A stretch of DNA of 64,000 nucleotides from Alteromonas sp. M12 (GCF_037478005.1 NZ_CP144164.1:1612001-1676000); one strand, 5' to 3'; positions 17,890-27,020 are shown, numbered from the stretch's first letter. Notes: generated from the letters alone by a model not told the origin. Program-made: numbers and translations.

Positions 17890-18564
17890 ATGGAGTATTT
17901 TCACAAAGATATTAATGGCCAGCCCATCCAACTGCCGGTTGGGAAGGTGGTGTGCGTGGGACGTAATTACGTTGATCACGTCAAAGAGCTTAACAATGAA
18001 GTTCCTGATACCCCTTTGTTATTTATGAAACCTTCCACAAGTTTATGTGATGTAAATGCAGGGGTGACCTTACCAGCCGATACGCTGGGAAGTTGTCACA
18101 ATGAATTAGAGATAGCGATTCTGATTAAATCGCCACTCAAAAATGCATCACAGAGCGATTGTCAATCCGCTATCTGGGGAGTGGGACTAGCACTAGACTT
18201 AACCTTGCGAGATTTGCAGAGCAAATTAAAATCAAAAGGTTTACCTTGGGAGCGAGCTAAATCCTTTGATGGTGCCTGTCCAGTATCAGGGTTCACTGAA
18301 ATACACAATGTAGCTGATCTTCAAGCTTTAAGTTTCAGTTTAGAGGTTAATCAACAACTGAAACAGCAAGGCGACACATCTTTAATGATGTGGGGCGTTT
18401 ATTCGTTGTTGTCACAAATAAGTGAGGTATTCACTCTGTTACCAGGTGATATTGTGCTGACAGGCACACCAAAAGGTGTAGGCCCTCTATTTGCGAATGA
18501 TGAATTGTGTTTACGTTTGGATAAACATTTTAGCGTTAATAGCAAAGTGCAGGGTGAAAAATGA
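17890..18564 (+). CDS. ycgM: Fumarylacetoacetate hydrolase family protein YcgM
   Basis: A 224-residue FAH-domain enzyme. Members hydrolyse or decarboxylate beta-diketo acids such as acylpyruvates or oxaloacetate. Metal and substrate motifs are VCVGRNYVDHVKEL at the start, LLFMKPSTSL, NELEIAILI (metal-binding Glu pair), LDLTLRDLQ, and the C-terminal LTGTPKGVGPL. It starts directly after the transglycosylase stop (no gap) and overlaps ycgN by four bases. The E. coli homologue is likewise next to ycgN. It is cytosolic. Confidence 0.92.
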   Translation: MEYFHKDINGQPIQLPVGKVVCVGRNYVDHVKELNNEVPDTPLLFMKPSTSLCDVNAGVTLPADTLGSCHNELEIAILIKSPLKNASQSDCQSAIWGVGLALDLTLRDLQSKLKSKGLPWERAKSFDGACPVSGFTEIHNVADLQALSFSLEVNQQLKQQGDTSLMMWGVYSLLSQISEVFTLLPGDIVLTGTPKGVGPLFANDELCLRLDKHFSVNSKVQGEK

Positions 18565-19052
18565 GTTTAGAAGCAAATTTTTGGCAAACTAAATCGTTGA
18601 AGCAAATGAACCGTCAGGAGTGGGAGGCCATTTGTGATGGTTGCGCTAAATGTTGCTTACACAAAATCATCGATGAAGATGCTTCGCAAACAGATGGGCA
18701 ACAAGCTGCCACCGAAGAGCTGCATTTTACCAATGTCGTTTGCAGTTTTTTGAATACCAAAACTTGCGCGTGCACCCAATATGCCGACCGTGATGAGCTG
18801 GTACCTGAATGTGTCACTCTATCCCAAGATAACCTTCATCAACTTGCCTATATGCCGCCAAGTTGCAGTTATCGCAGACTTAACGAGGGAAAGGGGCTTC
18901 CGAGTTGGCATCCATTATTGCATAAGAATAAAAAGTCAGAGATGCACAAAGCTGGCATGTCTGTGCGTGGTAAAACTGTTTTTGATCGGGACGTTGATGA
19001 AAGTAAGTTTGAAGACCACATCGTTATTTGGCCATTAAACGAAATCGATTAA
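18561..19052 (+). CDS. ycgN: YcgN family cysteine-cluster protein (UPF0260)
   Basis: A 163-residue soluble protein with a conserved cysteine cluster: CDGCAKCC near residue 28, then VCSFLNTKTCACTQYADR and VPECVTL. This fits the UPF0260/YkgJ-like cluster that may bind zinc or iron-sulfur. The function is unknown. It overlaps ycgM by four bases (ATGA) and is the last gene of the coupled run from rnd. Its final codons and stop lie inside a 32-base perfect palindrome (19041-19072). Confidence 0.92.
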   Translation: MSLEANFWQTKSLKQMNRQEWEAICDGCAKCCLHKIIDEDASQTDGQQAATEELHFTNVVCSFLNTKTCACTQYADRDELVPECVTLSQDNLHQLAYMPPSCSYRRLNEGKGLPSWHPLLHKNKKSEMHKAGMSVRGKTVFDRDVDESKFEDHIVIWPLNEID

Positions 19053-19072
19053 CTAGCTAGTTAATCGATTTC
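19041..19072. repeat. 32-base perfect palindrome at the ycgN stop codon
   Basis: Left arm GAAATCGATTAACTAG and right arm CTAGTTAATCGATTTC are exact reverse complements with no spacer. The left arm includes the last three codons and TAA of ycgN. It sits between convergent ycgN and dsbB, so it may act as a bidirectional transcript-end hairpin, although no T-run of normal length follows. Confidence 0.85.
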
Positions 19073-19084
19073 AAGTTGTTTCGG

Positions 19085-19609
19085 CTAAAAACTTCTACGG
19101 GTAAATAGTCGGCTAAATAATACAATAGAAAAAACCGCTGTATAAATTGCAAATACAACAATCATCCATTCAGGCATACTCATATTCATAAATTCCCAAT
19201 CAATATTGCCACAATCACCAGTAGCGGCAAACATATTGGGTAGCCAATTGTGCAGCGGCAAGAAAGCTGGGAAATTGGGAACAATTTCACAGGAAACAAA
19301 AAATGGATTTGATTCGTTCTGTATCCCCACATGTTCAATGGCGATAAACATTCCCCAAATCGCAGAGACCCCCCAAGTCACAAAACCTATGAATCGTGTT
19401 ATGAGATTATTTCTTAGGGTAGGGAGTAGCCCAGCGAACAGCAGGCCAAACACTGCTGTTCGTTGATATATGCACATAATGCACGGCTTTAAATCTAACC
19501 CATATTGAAAAAATAGAGCTGCCACAATTAAGCCTAAAGCAGATAGCAACAATGTCAACCAAGCCCATCGTGTTGAAGCCATGTCGCCAAAGAATACAAA
19601 TACATTCAT
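19085..19609 (-). CDS. dsbB: Disulfide bond formation protein DsbB
   Basis: DsbB reoxidises periplasmic DsbA and passes electrons to ubiquinone. The 174-residue inner-membrane protein has four hydrophobic segments. The first periplasmic cysteine pair is KPCIMCIYQR (Cys43 and Cys46). The second pair is formed by VSCEIVP and TGDCG in the large loop, as in E. coli (41/44 and 104/130). It is 22 bases downstream of nhaB on the same strand, the E. coli dsbB-nhaB arrangement. A start at Met10 is also possible. Confidence 0.94.
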   Translation of the reverse strand: MNVFVFFGDMASTRWAWLTLLLSALGLIVAALFFQYGLDLKPCIMCIYQRTAVFGLLFAGLLPTLRNNLITRFIGFVTWGVSAIWGMFIAIEHVGIQNESNPFFVSCEIVPNFPAFLPLHNWLPNMFAATGDCGNIDWEFMNMSMPEWMIVVFAIYTAVFSIVLFSRLFTRRSF

Positions 19610-19631
19610 GTTTATTAAATTAACCTAATTA

Positions 19632-21218
19632 TTAGTGGGCGCTAGCTGCGCCAACTTCTGCATCTGGAACATGGTGATTTATCCAGTGCAAATCATATAA
19701 AACGTCTGTTAATTCCTGCAATCCAAAATAAGTCGCAGCCAATCCTACTAAGGTTAAGACAATCGTAAATGGGAATGCCATATAAACCATAGTACCGTAA
19801 GATAATCGCAATAACGGCGCGATGGCAGAGGTTAATAAGAATAAAAATGCAGCTTGTCCATTGGGGGTCGCAACACTGGGTAAATTCGTACCTGTGTTAA
19901 TCGCAACGGCTAATAGATCAAATTGGTCACGGGTAATTTGGCCATTTTTTAATGCAGTGGTGACTTCGGTTATATATACCGAGCCAACAAACACATTGTC
20001 ACTCACCATAGACAACAACCCATTGGCTAAGTAAAACATCACCATTTGTGTTTTACCCTCAAAGGTCAGAACATAGTTAATGACCGGCGTAAACAGACCT
20101 TGATCTATGATTACCGCCACAACGCCAAAAAAGACACACAGCAGCGCAGTAAAAGGAAGCGCTTCTTCAAACGCCTTACCAATTGAATGCTCTTCAATCA
20201 CACCACACATGGTCGTCGCTAAAACGATGACCGAAAGACCAATTAATCCCACTTCTGCTAAATGCAGTGCAAGACCAATGATCAACCAAATACCAATTAA
20301 TGCCTGAGTAAAAAGTCGAGCAGTATCTAACTTGGTGCGTTGTTTGTCCATTTGCGTGTTGTAATCACTTAATATGCCTCGCACAACAGGGGGCAACTTG
20401 GCGCCATATCCAAACCATCCAAACTTTTCCACTACATAAGCGGTAATCAGTCCCGAGAAGAACACCGGAATTGTCACAGGAGACATGCGCACAAAAAACT
20501 CACCAAAGCCCCAAGATGCTTTTTCTGCAATGATTAAATTCTGCGGTTCACCAACCATAGTCATCACTCCACCTAAGGCAGTACCTATAGCTGCATGCAT
20601 CATTAGGTTGCGAAGAAAGGCGCGGAAATTCTCTAAATCATCGCGGCTTGGTTGGCCTATTTCGTCGTCACTTGAATGATCGTGATCATTGTTGAAATCT
20701 TTTCCTGAGGCGACCTTATGGTAAATGCTGTAGAAGCCTAACCCCACAGCAATAATGACCGCGATAACTGTTAAGGCGTCTAAGAACGCCGACAAAAACG
20801 CCGATGCGATAATAAAAGCTAACGATAACGCTCGTTTATTTTCTATTTTAATCAAGAGCTTAGTAAACAAATACAACAGCAAGTCTTTCATAAAATAAAT
20901 ACCCGCAACCATAAATACCAGTAATAACACCACACTAATATTAACGGTTATCTCATGGTACATGTGGGAAGGCGATGTCATTCCAATGAAGAGGGCTTCG
21001 ATCAGCAGTAACCCCCCTGGTTGCAATGGGTAGCATTTTAATGCCATTGCCAAGGTGAATATAAACTCCAGAACTAAAACCCAGCCAGCTATATAGGTAC
21101 TAACAAAGTAAAATAGAATTGGGTTTAAGATTAAAAATCCAACAATAACTTGTTTGTACCAATCAGGAGCATGGCCTAAAAAGTTTTTGTAAATGGCTTG
21201 AGTCATAGAAACTTGCAT
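19632..21218 (-). CDS. nhaB: Na+/H+ antiporter NhaB
   Basis: NhaB exports Na+ in exchange for protons across the inner membrane and is common in marine bacteria. The 528-residue protein has about 12 hydrophobic segments. The N-terminal stretch ([12 protein letters not shown], then [20 protein letters not shown] and [14 protein letters not shown]) aligns closely with E. coli NhaB, including the distance to the start codon. Further family motifs are [19 protein letters not shown] and [25 protein letters not shown] precedes the ATG. Divergent from fadR with a 264-base gap, as in E. coli. Confidence 0.95.
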   Translation of the reverse strand: MQVSMTQAIYKNFLGHAPDWYKQVIVGFLILNPILFYFVSTYIAGWVLVLEFIFTLAMALKCYPLQPGGLLLIEALFIGMTSPSHMYHEITVNISVVLLLVFMVAGIYFMKDLLLYLFTKLLIKIENKRALSLAFIIASAFLSAFLDALTVIAVIIAVGLGFYSIYHKVASGKDFNNDHDHSSDDEIGQPSRDDLENFRAFLRNLMMHAAIGTALGGVMTMVGEPQNLIIAEKASWGFGEFFVRMSPVTIPVFFSGLITAYVVEKFGWFGYGAKLPPVVRGILSDYNTQMDKQRTKLDTARLFTQALIGIWLIIGLALHLAEVGLIGLSVIVLATTMCGVIEEHSIGKAFEEALPFTALLCVFFGVVAVIIDQGLFTPVINYVLTFEGKTQMVMFYLANGLLSMVSDNVFVGSVYITEVTTALKNGQITRDQFDLLAVAINTGTNLPSVATPNGQAAFLFLLTSAIAPLLRLSYGTMVYMAFPFTIVLTLVGLAATYFGLQELTDVLYDLHWINHHVPDAEVGAASAH

Positions 21219-21426
21219 ATGGGAATCCTTTTACTCATCGACTTTAAGTGCGATTGCATTTATTTATGTCTTCATTTTTAAAAGGTCAGGGCAATAAATG
21301 CAAGGTAAATCTGTTGTTAATCAGTGAATTGATTCTATTTGAACAGATATTGTGCAGCTTTGCGACTGATAAAGTCTATTAAATATTTAACATGCTGTTA
21401 AACTTTCATTGTTCCATATAAAATTC

Positions 21427-21443
21427 ATCTGGTACAATCAGTT
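21427..21443. promoter_or_regulatory. Candidate FadR operator upstream of fadR
   Basis: ATCTGGTACAATCAGTT matches the E. coli fadB operator (ATCTGGTACGACCAGAT) at most positions, and also resembles a fadD site. It lies 40 bases before the fadR start, in the nhaB-fadR divergent region, so autoregulation is plausible. This is pattern evidence only, recalled from the E. coli literature. Confidence 0.55.
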
Positions 21444-21482
21444 ATCAACATGACATTAAAACGATAATAAGAGAGCCGTTGC

Positions 21483-22193
21483 ATGATTTACAAGGCACAA
21501 AGTCCAGCTGGATTTGCAGAAGAATATATTGTTGAGTCAATATGGAGTGGACGATTTCCGCCTGGGACGATCTTACCAGCAGAAAGAGAGTTGTCAGAAC
21601 TTATTGGTGTGACTCGCACAACGTTACGTGAAGTATTGCAAAGACTAGCTCGAGATGGCTGGCTGACAATTCAACATGGTAAACCGACTAAAGTAAATAA
21701 TTTTTGGGAAACCTCAGGTCTAAACATCCTTGAAACATTGGCTCGATTAGACCAAGACGGGATTTCTGAGTTAGTCGATCACTTATTAGCCGCGAGAACA
21801 AATTTAAGCGCTGTGTTTATTCGTGGTGCAATTAAAAATGATGCACAGCGAGTTAAGGAAATCCTCAAAGGCTTCCCAGACATTCCTGAAGATGGTGCCG
21901 CATTTGCTTTGTATGACTATCGCATTAATCACGACATGGCGTTTGCCTCTGGTAATAAAGTATATGTGTTAATGATGAATGGTTTTAGAGGTCTATACTC
22001 GCGAATTGGAGGCTACTATTTTTCTTGTCCCAAATCCCGAGAGTTATCTCGCAACTATTATCAAAAGTTGATGGAGTTGGCCGATACTGGTGATTTTGCA
22101 GGCGTTGCTTCTGTCGTTCGTGAGTATGGTATCGAGTCTGGCAAAATTTGGCATGAAATTCGTGCTGAAATGCCCAATGACTTAGTCGATTAA
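21483..22193 (+). CDS. fadR: Fatty acid metabolism regulator FadR
   Basis: A GntR-family regulator that represses beta-oxidation genes and activates unsaturated fatty acid synthesis; long-chain acyl-CoA releases it from DNA. The 236-residue protein has the N-terminal winged helix ([20 protein letters not shown], then [20 protein letters not shown] with [19 protein letters not shown]) almost as in E. coli. The all-helical acyl-CoA-binding domain follows ([20 protein letters not shown] segment). AGAGAGCC precedes the ATG. A candidate operator lies 40 bases upstream, and targets in the window would include fadD. Confidence 0.95.
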   Translation: MIYKAQSPAGFAEEYIVESIWSGRFPPGTILPAERELSELIGVTRTTLREVLQRLARDGWLTIQHGKPTKVNNFWETSGLNILETLARLDQDGISELVDHLLAARTNLSAVFIRGAIKNDAQRVKEILKGFPDIPEDGAAFALYDYRINHDMAFASGNKVYVLMMNGFRGLYSRIGGYYFSCPKSRELSRNYYQKLMELADTGDFAGVASVVREYGIESGKIWHEIRAEMPNDLVD

Positions 22194-22327
22194 ATCAATT
22201 TTTTTGTAACCTCTGTTATTAGACATTCAAATCACCGCGTTATCTAGTTGGCAAAAGTTTGCATAAAATGTAAACCTTTCTGACTTCACTTGGTAATTTA
22301 AAAATACCATAAATCAATGCTTTGCAT

Positions 22328-22365
22328 TAAAGTCCTAAATTAATTTTTATTATTTTAGGACTTTA
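22328..22365. repeat. 12-bp inverted repeat between fadR and the first phasin gene
   Basis: Arms TAAAGTCCTAAA and TTTAGGACTTTA are perfect reverse complements around a 14-base AT-only loop. It is 62 bases before the phasin start. No T-run follows the second arm, so it may be an operator or mRNA leader structure rather than a terminator. Confidence 0.6.
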
Positions 22366-22427
22366 GTATGCGCTTTCTAATTTAGATCGTTAATCTTGTT
22401 CACAGTCAACAAATCGAGGAAATAATC

Positions 22428-22781
22428 ATGACTAAATTAGACGCAATCAAAAGTAAAGTTTCAGACGCTGAAGATTTTGCACGTAAAATCTGGTTAGCTG
22501 GTTTAGGTGCTTACGGTAAGAGTTTCGATGAAGCTCAAGGTCAATATGAGAAGTTGACATCTGAAGCAGGTAAAGTATTTGAAGAGTTAGTTGAAAAAGG
22601 TGAAGTTTTAGAAACTGAAGCTAAAGCTAAAATCAAAGCTAAAACTAATGTTGAAGAACGTGTAACTGAAGTTCGTAAAAAACTAGGTTTAGATTCTTCA
22701 AGTTCAGAAGACAAAGTAGAAGAACTTTCTGCAAAAATTGATGCATTAACTGACGCTGTTGCAAAATTAGCTGCTAAGTAA
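22428..22781 (+). CDS. Phasin-family protein
   Basis: A 117-residue helical protein of the phasin / polyhydroxyalkanoate granule-associated family. The family core is FARKIWLAGLGAYGKSFDEA, followed by YEKLTSEAGKVFEELVEKGE and a C-terminal heptad region (VEELSAKIDALTDAVAKLAA). Phasins coat PHA or other hydrophobic granules. GAGGAAATAATC before the ATG is a good ribosome site, and the codon use (many GAA, AAA, GCT) suggests strong expression. No PHA synthase is in the window, so the granule type is not shown; the wax-ester synthase nearby is another possible partner. Confidence 0.85.
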   Translation: MTKLDAIKSKVSDAEDFARKIWLAGLGAYGKSFDEAQGQYEKLTSEAGKVFEELVEKGEVLETEAKAKIKAKTNVEERVTEVRKKLGLDSSSSEDKVEELSAKIDALTDAVAKLAAK

Positions 22782-22790
22782 TGTTATCAA

Positions 22791-22837
22791 GTTCAGGATT
22801 GTCTGTAGGCCTTAATTAAGGTCTACAGTACCTGAAC
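22791..22837. repeat. Nested palindrome between the two phasin genes
   Basis: An inner 26-base near-perfect palindrome (22803-22828; half-site CTGTAGGCCTTAA, one mismatched pair) is flanked by GTTCAGG and CCTGAAC. The RNA could form a long stem. It lies 10 bases after the first phasin stop and could adjust the ratio of the two phasins by pausing, partial termination or mRNA stabilisation. No T-run is seen. Confidence 0.65.
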
Positions 22838-22876
22838 ACATTATATATGTACTTGGATAATTAAGTCGGGGGAGTT

Positions 22877-23449
22877 ATGAAAGCGATAAAATCTGTTGAA
22901 GAAACTGGGCGTAAATCCTGGTTAGCTAGTGTTGGCGCATATGGGGAAAGTTTAAATAAATCCACAGATGCACTGGACAAACTCTATACAGACGGCAATG
23001 CTTTAGTACAGGACCTGATTATACGCGGTGAATCGGTAGAAGCGGAAATCAAAGCTAAACTAGAACACAGCCCAATATTTAAGGGGAAGTCGATGTTAAA
23101 AAGCAAAATTGATATGTTCAAGGCGAAATTGGGCATGCAAAGTCATAGTCGCGAAATTCAACTAGAAATACTCTCTAACAAAGTTGATAACCTAATTGAT
23201 GTTGTCGCAAAACTTGCTCAGAAAAAAGCAGCTGAACAAAGTGCTGCAAAATCAACGGCAACACCTGCTGCTAAAGCGAGCACTAAGACAACTGCCGCTA
23301 AAACTGCTACTACACGTAAACCTGCCGTTAAAAAGACTGCTAGTGCTAAACCTGCCTCAGATGCAGCTAAAACGCCAGCAAAGACAACGTCAACGACGAC
23401 AAGAACTCGTAAACCAGCAGCTAAAAAGCCGGCTGCAGATAAAGAATAG
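22877..23449 (+). CDS. Phasin-family protein with long Ala/Lys-rich histone-like tail
   Basis: A 190-residue protein. Residues 1-115 are a phasin domain (GRKSWLASVGAYGESLNKS, then LVQDLIIRGESVEAEIKAKL and the heptad region SNKVDNLIDVVAKLAQ). The last 75 residues are Ala, Lys, Thr and Pro only (AAKTATTRKPAVKKTA type repeats), like histone-H1-like or PhaF-type tails that bind DNA non-specifically. PhaF-like proteins both coat granules and tether them to the nucleoid; a similar role is a reasonable inference here. GGGGGAG precedes the ATG. It follows the tail-less phasin, so one gene may cover surface coating and the other segregation. Confidence 0.82.
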   Translation: MKAIKSVEETGRKSWLASVGAYGESLNKSTDALDKLYTDGNALVQDLIIRGESVEAEIKAKLEHSPIFKGKSMLKSKIDMFKAKLGMQSHSREIQLEILSNKVDNLIDVVAKLAQKKAAEQSAAKSTATPAAKASTKTTAAKTATTRKPAVKKTASAKPASDAAKTPAKTTSTTTRTRKPAAKKPAADKE

Positions 23450-23860
23450 TAGAATAACTACTCGGTCTTGATGACCATCAATCTATAACGCCAGATTATA
23501 ACAAACTTGCGACAAGTTGAGATGAGTTGGCGTTGTGGTGATTTGCTCTGGATCTTACACACTGCTCAGTTGAATTTGATGTCTTTGTATAGGACATACG
23601 CGTTGTATAAGCGGCATTGTCTTTACCACCAAAGCTGACTAGTGGCTTTTTAAAGAAGTGCTGACGACATGTTGTACTTAAGCGCATTTTCTCGCTTTCT
23701 TGTTACTCATTCCACAAACAAATGCATTTGCGATTAAACACCTATGCTGTTTGCAACAGAATTTACTTGGCACAAATGAGAGTTCAGATGTGCCAAATTT
23801 TTACATTCTTTCAGCCATAATCCGCGAACAACTGTTTTGTTCTTCCTTCTACCACTGTGT
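23450..23860. other. 411-base intergenic region
   Basis: Between the second phasin and the convergent patatin gene. I see no convincing frame, terminator with T-run, or RNA gene. Base composition is more balanced than in the flanks, and short frames on both strands have no ribosome sites, so it may be decayed coding sequence. Confidence 0.35.
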
Positions 23861-25357
23861 TTACGCCGATTTAGAGTTGTTGACTAAGCTCAATCCATTG
23901 TGTTGAGTCAATACTCGTTCTTCTCTGGCTTTAAGCAACTTCAAGTATTTCCCGAATGTTTTGCTAATTTGGGTATCACGTTTGATCCGATCTATTTGTG
24001 GCCAGGTTGCTCTTTCTGCACTTGAAATTAGTTTTTCAATACTGCGTAACGACGGATTGGCTAAGATATGTTTTAAACTTGCGAATCCTCGTTTAGGTAA
24101 AATATTGATATCACCTACATACTGCTGATCTATGATTGAACGCAACTTGTGAATTCCCAGTTTTGCGCCTTTATGAGAAGTCATACCTTCTAAAACATCA
24201 AATGCGTAAATACTATTCAATTTGGTAATGTTAGCTAAGTGGCGCCAAGTTAAGGCTCCTATTCCTCGACTATCTTTTTTGTCCCGAGATAAAAAAGGTA
24301 CGGCTAAGGGATTAGTTTGACTAACAATACTATGGTTTACCCCATATAAGCGGGCGAGTTGTTTAAATGGCATGTCAGCCATCAATGAGCCATCTGCAAA
24401 ACGTCGGTTAGGTATGTATGGAACAATCTTGCCATCTGCTTGTTTCGCTTTTAATTGCACTGGACTAAATACCAATGGAATGGCACAGGATGCTCTAACC
24501 GCTTGGGTAATAATTGCGTTAGGTGACGTTTTAGCATTGAGCAGACGTGAATACTGGTGCAAATCAGATGGCGACACGGTAACAGTCACATGTCGTCCAG
24601 TTTTCTTGAAAGCTTCTTCAAATGTCATCAAATCAAAGAGTTCAATGAATGCATTTTCTAAGTTGGTGCTATCCATTAAACTATTTTGACCAAAACCTTG
24701 CCAAATTCTCCAATTACTAAAGTTTTCGTAGATATTTTGTGGCTCTAAGGCGACTTTGAGTTCTTCGTTGGTACGGGTGGCAATAAGACTTGCGATGATA
24801 GAGCCGGCGCTAGCGCCTGAAATTACATCTGGCAGCAAGTCATGCTCAGTAAGTGATTTAACGACACCACCATGAAAAAATCCAAGCCCAGCACCGCCGC
24901 TTAACATTAAGCAACTTTTGCCAAAGGCATGGGCTGTTTCATCAAAAAATGACAATTTTTCGTAAAAGTCGATTTCAGACTCGTTTGCATGGTATATAAA
25001 ATCTAATGACTCACATACTTGATCGATAAATTCTTGAATTAAATACTTGGTACCTATTTTACTGTGGTTTTTCATCGCAGGATTAGCAATATTGCCTAAA
25101 TTGCCATGAATACCTTCGTGTAAAATGGACATCAAGCCTAATGCATCACCACGAGAACGCGCCAACTTAATTCGTTGAACCCGTTTACGAATTAGACGAT
25201 AGTCATATTCCTTACAGGTATCCTTTGCCTTCCATTCTTCCGCGCCAGACAATTCATCATGTTCTTGGCAAGCTTCCTTATATTCTTCATAACTATCTGC
25301 ATGATTAATTGCAGCTTCTAAATCAGTAAGCGAATCACGGTACGCCATTTGGACCAC
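23861..25357 (-). CDS. Patatin-like phospholipase with N-terminal DUF3336
   Basis: A 498-residue lipid acyl hydrolase. The N-terminal 140 residues match DUF3336, found in fungal-type triacylglycerol lipases (TGL3/4/5) and bacterial relatives. The patatin domain follows: oxyanion loop MLSGGAGLGFFHGG, nucleophile Ser in SGASAGSIIAS (GxSxG), and the catalytic Asp in FADGSLMADMP (DG[GS]). The C-terminal 130 residues are charged and helical. The likely substrates are neutral lipids or phospholipids, which fits the neighbouring phasins and the wax-ester/TAG synthase, as a possible mobilising enzyme. No signal peptide is seen, so it is intracellular or peripheral. Confidence 0.9.
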   Translation of the reverse strand: MVQMAYRDSLTDLEAAINHADSYEEYKEACQEHDELSGAEEWKAKDTCKEYDYRLIRKRVQRIKLARSRGDALGLMSILHEGIHGNLGNIANPAMKNHSKIGTKYLIQEFIDQVCESLDFIYHANESEIDFYEKLSFFDETAHAFGKSCLMLSGGAGLGFFHGGVVKSLTEHDLLPDVISGASAGSIIASLIATRTNEELKVALEPQNIYENFSNWRIWQGFGQNSLMDSTNLENAFIELFDLMTFEEAFKKTGRHVTVTVSPSDLHQYSRLLNAKTSPNAIITQAVRASCAIPLVFSPVQLKAKQADGKIVPYIPNRRFADGSLMADMPFKQLARLYGVNHSIVSQTNPLAVPFLSRDKKDSRGIGALTWRHLANITKLNSIYAFDVLEGMTSHKGAKLGIHKLRSIIDQQYVGDINILPKRGFASLKHILANPSLRSIEKLISSAERATWPQIDRIKRDTQISKTFGKYLKLLKAREERVLTQHNGLSLVNNSKSA

Positions 25358-25799
25358 CTAGTTTAATTAAATACAACTTTTAAACATAAGGGTCTGTAAA
25401 TTCGTTCAATTCAAACCCTAATTTTCGAATCTATAACACCACGCTATTGTTGCTAAACGTTAACATTAGTATTACTAAACGCTAACACTATGGTTAACCA
25501 ATTAATAGTATCCTTTAGTGTGAGATTATTAATAACTTAAGTTTTTAGAAAGTGCTACCCAATTTAGCAGAATTGGGCGTTTCAACTATTTTACAAAGAG
25601 ATTTTGTTTGAGAATGTATAATTTGCTGTCAATGGCACAAATTTGATTGACCATTGTAATCGCAAAGTTTAGCCTGATGGAGTAGGGTAGTAAGCCCGTT
25701 ACTTAGCTGTGACTATTAATTTGCTTTTTTGTAGAGTGAGTTCACGGATTAAATTGTTATTTATTCCTTTTTAATAAATTAAAGGCATCCACGCCACTT
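25358..25799. other. 442-base divergent intergenic region
   Basis: Between the patatin gene (minus) and the DUF445 gene (plus). It contains a pair of 16-base direct repeats and a 10-base palindrome (listed separately) about 100 bases upstream of the patatin start. The remainder is AT-rich without a convincing frame. Confidence 0.45.
25453..25500. promoter_or_regulatory. Direct repeats and palindrome upstream of the patatin gene
   Basis: CTAAACGTTAACATTA (25453-25468) and CTAAACGCTAACACTA (25475-25490) repeat with a 22-base period, about two helical turns. They are followed at once by the perfect palindrome TGGTTAACCA (25491-25500). In-phase repeats of this kind are typical binding sites of an oligomeric regulator. 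The regulator is unknown. Confidence 0.5.
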
Positions 25800-27002
25800 A
25801 TGCAATGGATTTTAGAAAATTACTTGCTGTTGTTGATTCCTATTACCAGCGGGATTGTTGGTTGGGCAACTAACTTTCTAGCAGTCAAAATGATGTTTTA
25901 TCCAATAGAATTTATTGGTATCCGTCCGTTTTTCGGCTGGCAGGGACTCATTCCTATGAAACGCCAGGAAATGGCTGAAATTGAAGTGGAACTGGTTTTA
26001 GGCAAGTTGCTCAGTGTGCAGGAACTTGCAGGAAGAATTGAGGCTGACAAAATGACAGCCTCTATACAACGCCGACTTAAACAAGTTTTGCGCAAAGTGA
26101 TTAATCAAGTGATGCAGGAGTCTGCTCCTCAAATATGGGCATCCATGCCTGTACAAGCCAAAAATTTGGTTTACAAGCGCGTTGAAGCTGACATTCCTAA
26201 TATGGTCACTAAAATGATCGATGATTTCCAACATAATGTGGAAGAAATTCTCGATATCAAAGAGTTAGTGGTGAGTCATTTAGTCAATGAACCTGAACTA
26301 ATCAACGAAATATTTCTTAAATCTGGTGAAAAAGAATTTCCATTTATTGAACGTTCAGGGCTCTATTTCGGTTTCTTATTCGGGTTACCCACTATGGCCT
26401 TCTGGTATTGGTTTCAGAGTTGGTGGATATTACCTTTGGGCGGCTTGATTGTGGGTTATGCAACCAATTGGATCGCAATTAAGATAATATTCGAGCCTAA
26501 ACAACCAATTCGGTTATTTGGAATCACATTCCAAGGAATGTTTTTAAAACGTCAAAAAGAAGTCTCAGAAGTTTACTCTGAAATTATTGAAAAAAAGCTT
26601 ATTAATTCGAAAAATATTACAGAAATTGTGCTCCATGGTTCGGGATCAGAGCAGTTACTCGAACTGATAGAATTACATGTAAACGATGCTATTGAACGAT
26701 ATGTTGCTATTGCCCAACCTTATTTTGCGTTGGGTGTTGGCTCTAAGCAGTATTACCGAATGAAAGCGTTAGCTGTGCAGTTGATTTTTGACAGTTCTGA
26801 TAAATATTTACAGTACGCCTATGAATATGCCAATGATGCACTGAGAGTTGGCGATGATCTATGCGCTAGAATGCAATTGTTAACCCCAGAAGAGTTCGAA
26901 GGTGTATTGCGTCCTGCTTACCAAGCTGACGAATGGAAATTAATTGTGGTTGGTGCTGTGCTGGGTATGATTGCCGGATTTATGCAACTTTACTTAATTT
27001 AA
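25800..27002 (+). CDS. DUF445 family membrane protein
   Basis: A 400-residue membrane protein with an N-terminal hydrophobic segment, a central hairpin (residues 187-225) and a C-terminal one (LIVVGAVLGMIAGFMQLYL). The DUF445 signature occurs twice: SGIVGWATNFLAVKMMFYP and IVGYATNWIAIKIIFEPKQP, each followed by a GxxF...KRQxE stretch (LIPMKRQEMAEIE and MFLKRQKEVSEVY). This points to an internal duplication. Between them are long helical cytosolic or periplasmic regions. The function is unknown. It converges with parA, with 18 bases between the stops. Confidence 0.88.
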   Translation: MQWILENYLLLLIPITSGIVGWATNFLAVKMMFYPIEFIGIRPFFGWQGLIPMKRQEMAEIEVELVLGKLLSVQELAGRIEADKMTASIQRRLKQVLRKVINQVMQESAPQIWASMPVQAKNLVYKRVEADIPNMVTKMIDDFQHNVEEILDIKELVVSHLVNEPELINEIFLKSGEKEFPFIERSGLYFGFLFGLPTMAFWYWFQSWWILPLGGLIVGYATNWIAIKIIFEPKQPIRLFGITFQGMFLKRQKEVSEVYSEIIEKKLINSKNITEIVLHGSGSEQLLELIELHVNDAIERYVAIAQPYFALGVGSKQYYRMKALAVQLIFDSSDKYLQYAYEYANDALRVGDDLCARMQLLTPEEFEGVLRPAYQADEWKLIVVGAVLGMIAGFMQLYLI

Positions 27003-27020
27003 TACAGATTCCGATTCTAC

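Noticed and set aside
23496..23906. Short frames on both strands between the phasin and patatin genes
   Set aside because: No start signals, no recognisable composition, and they overlap the patatin 3' end.
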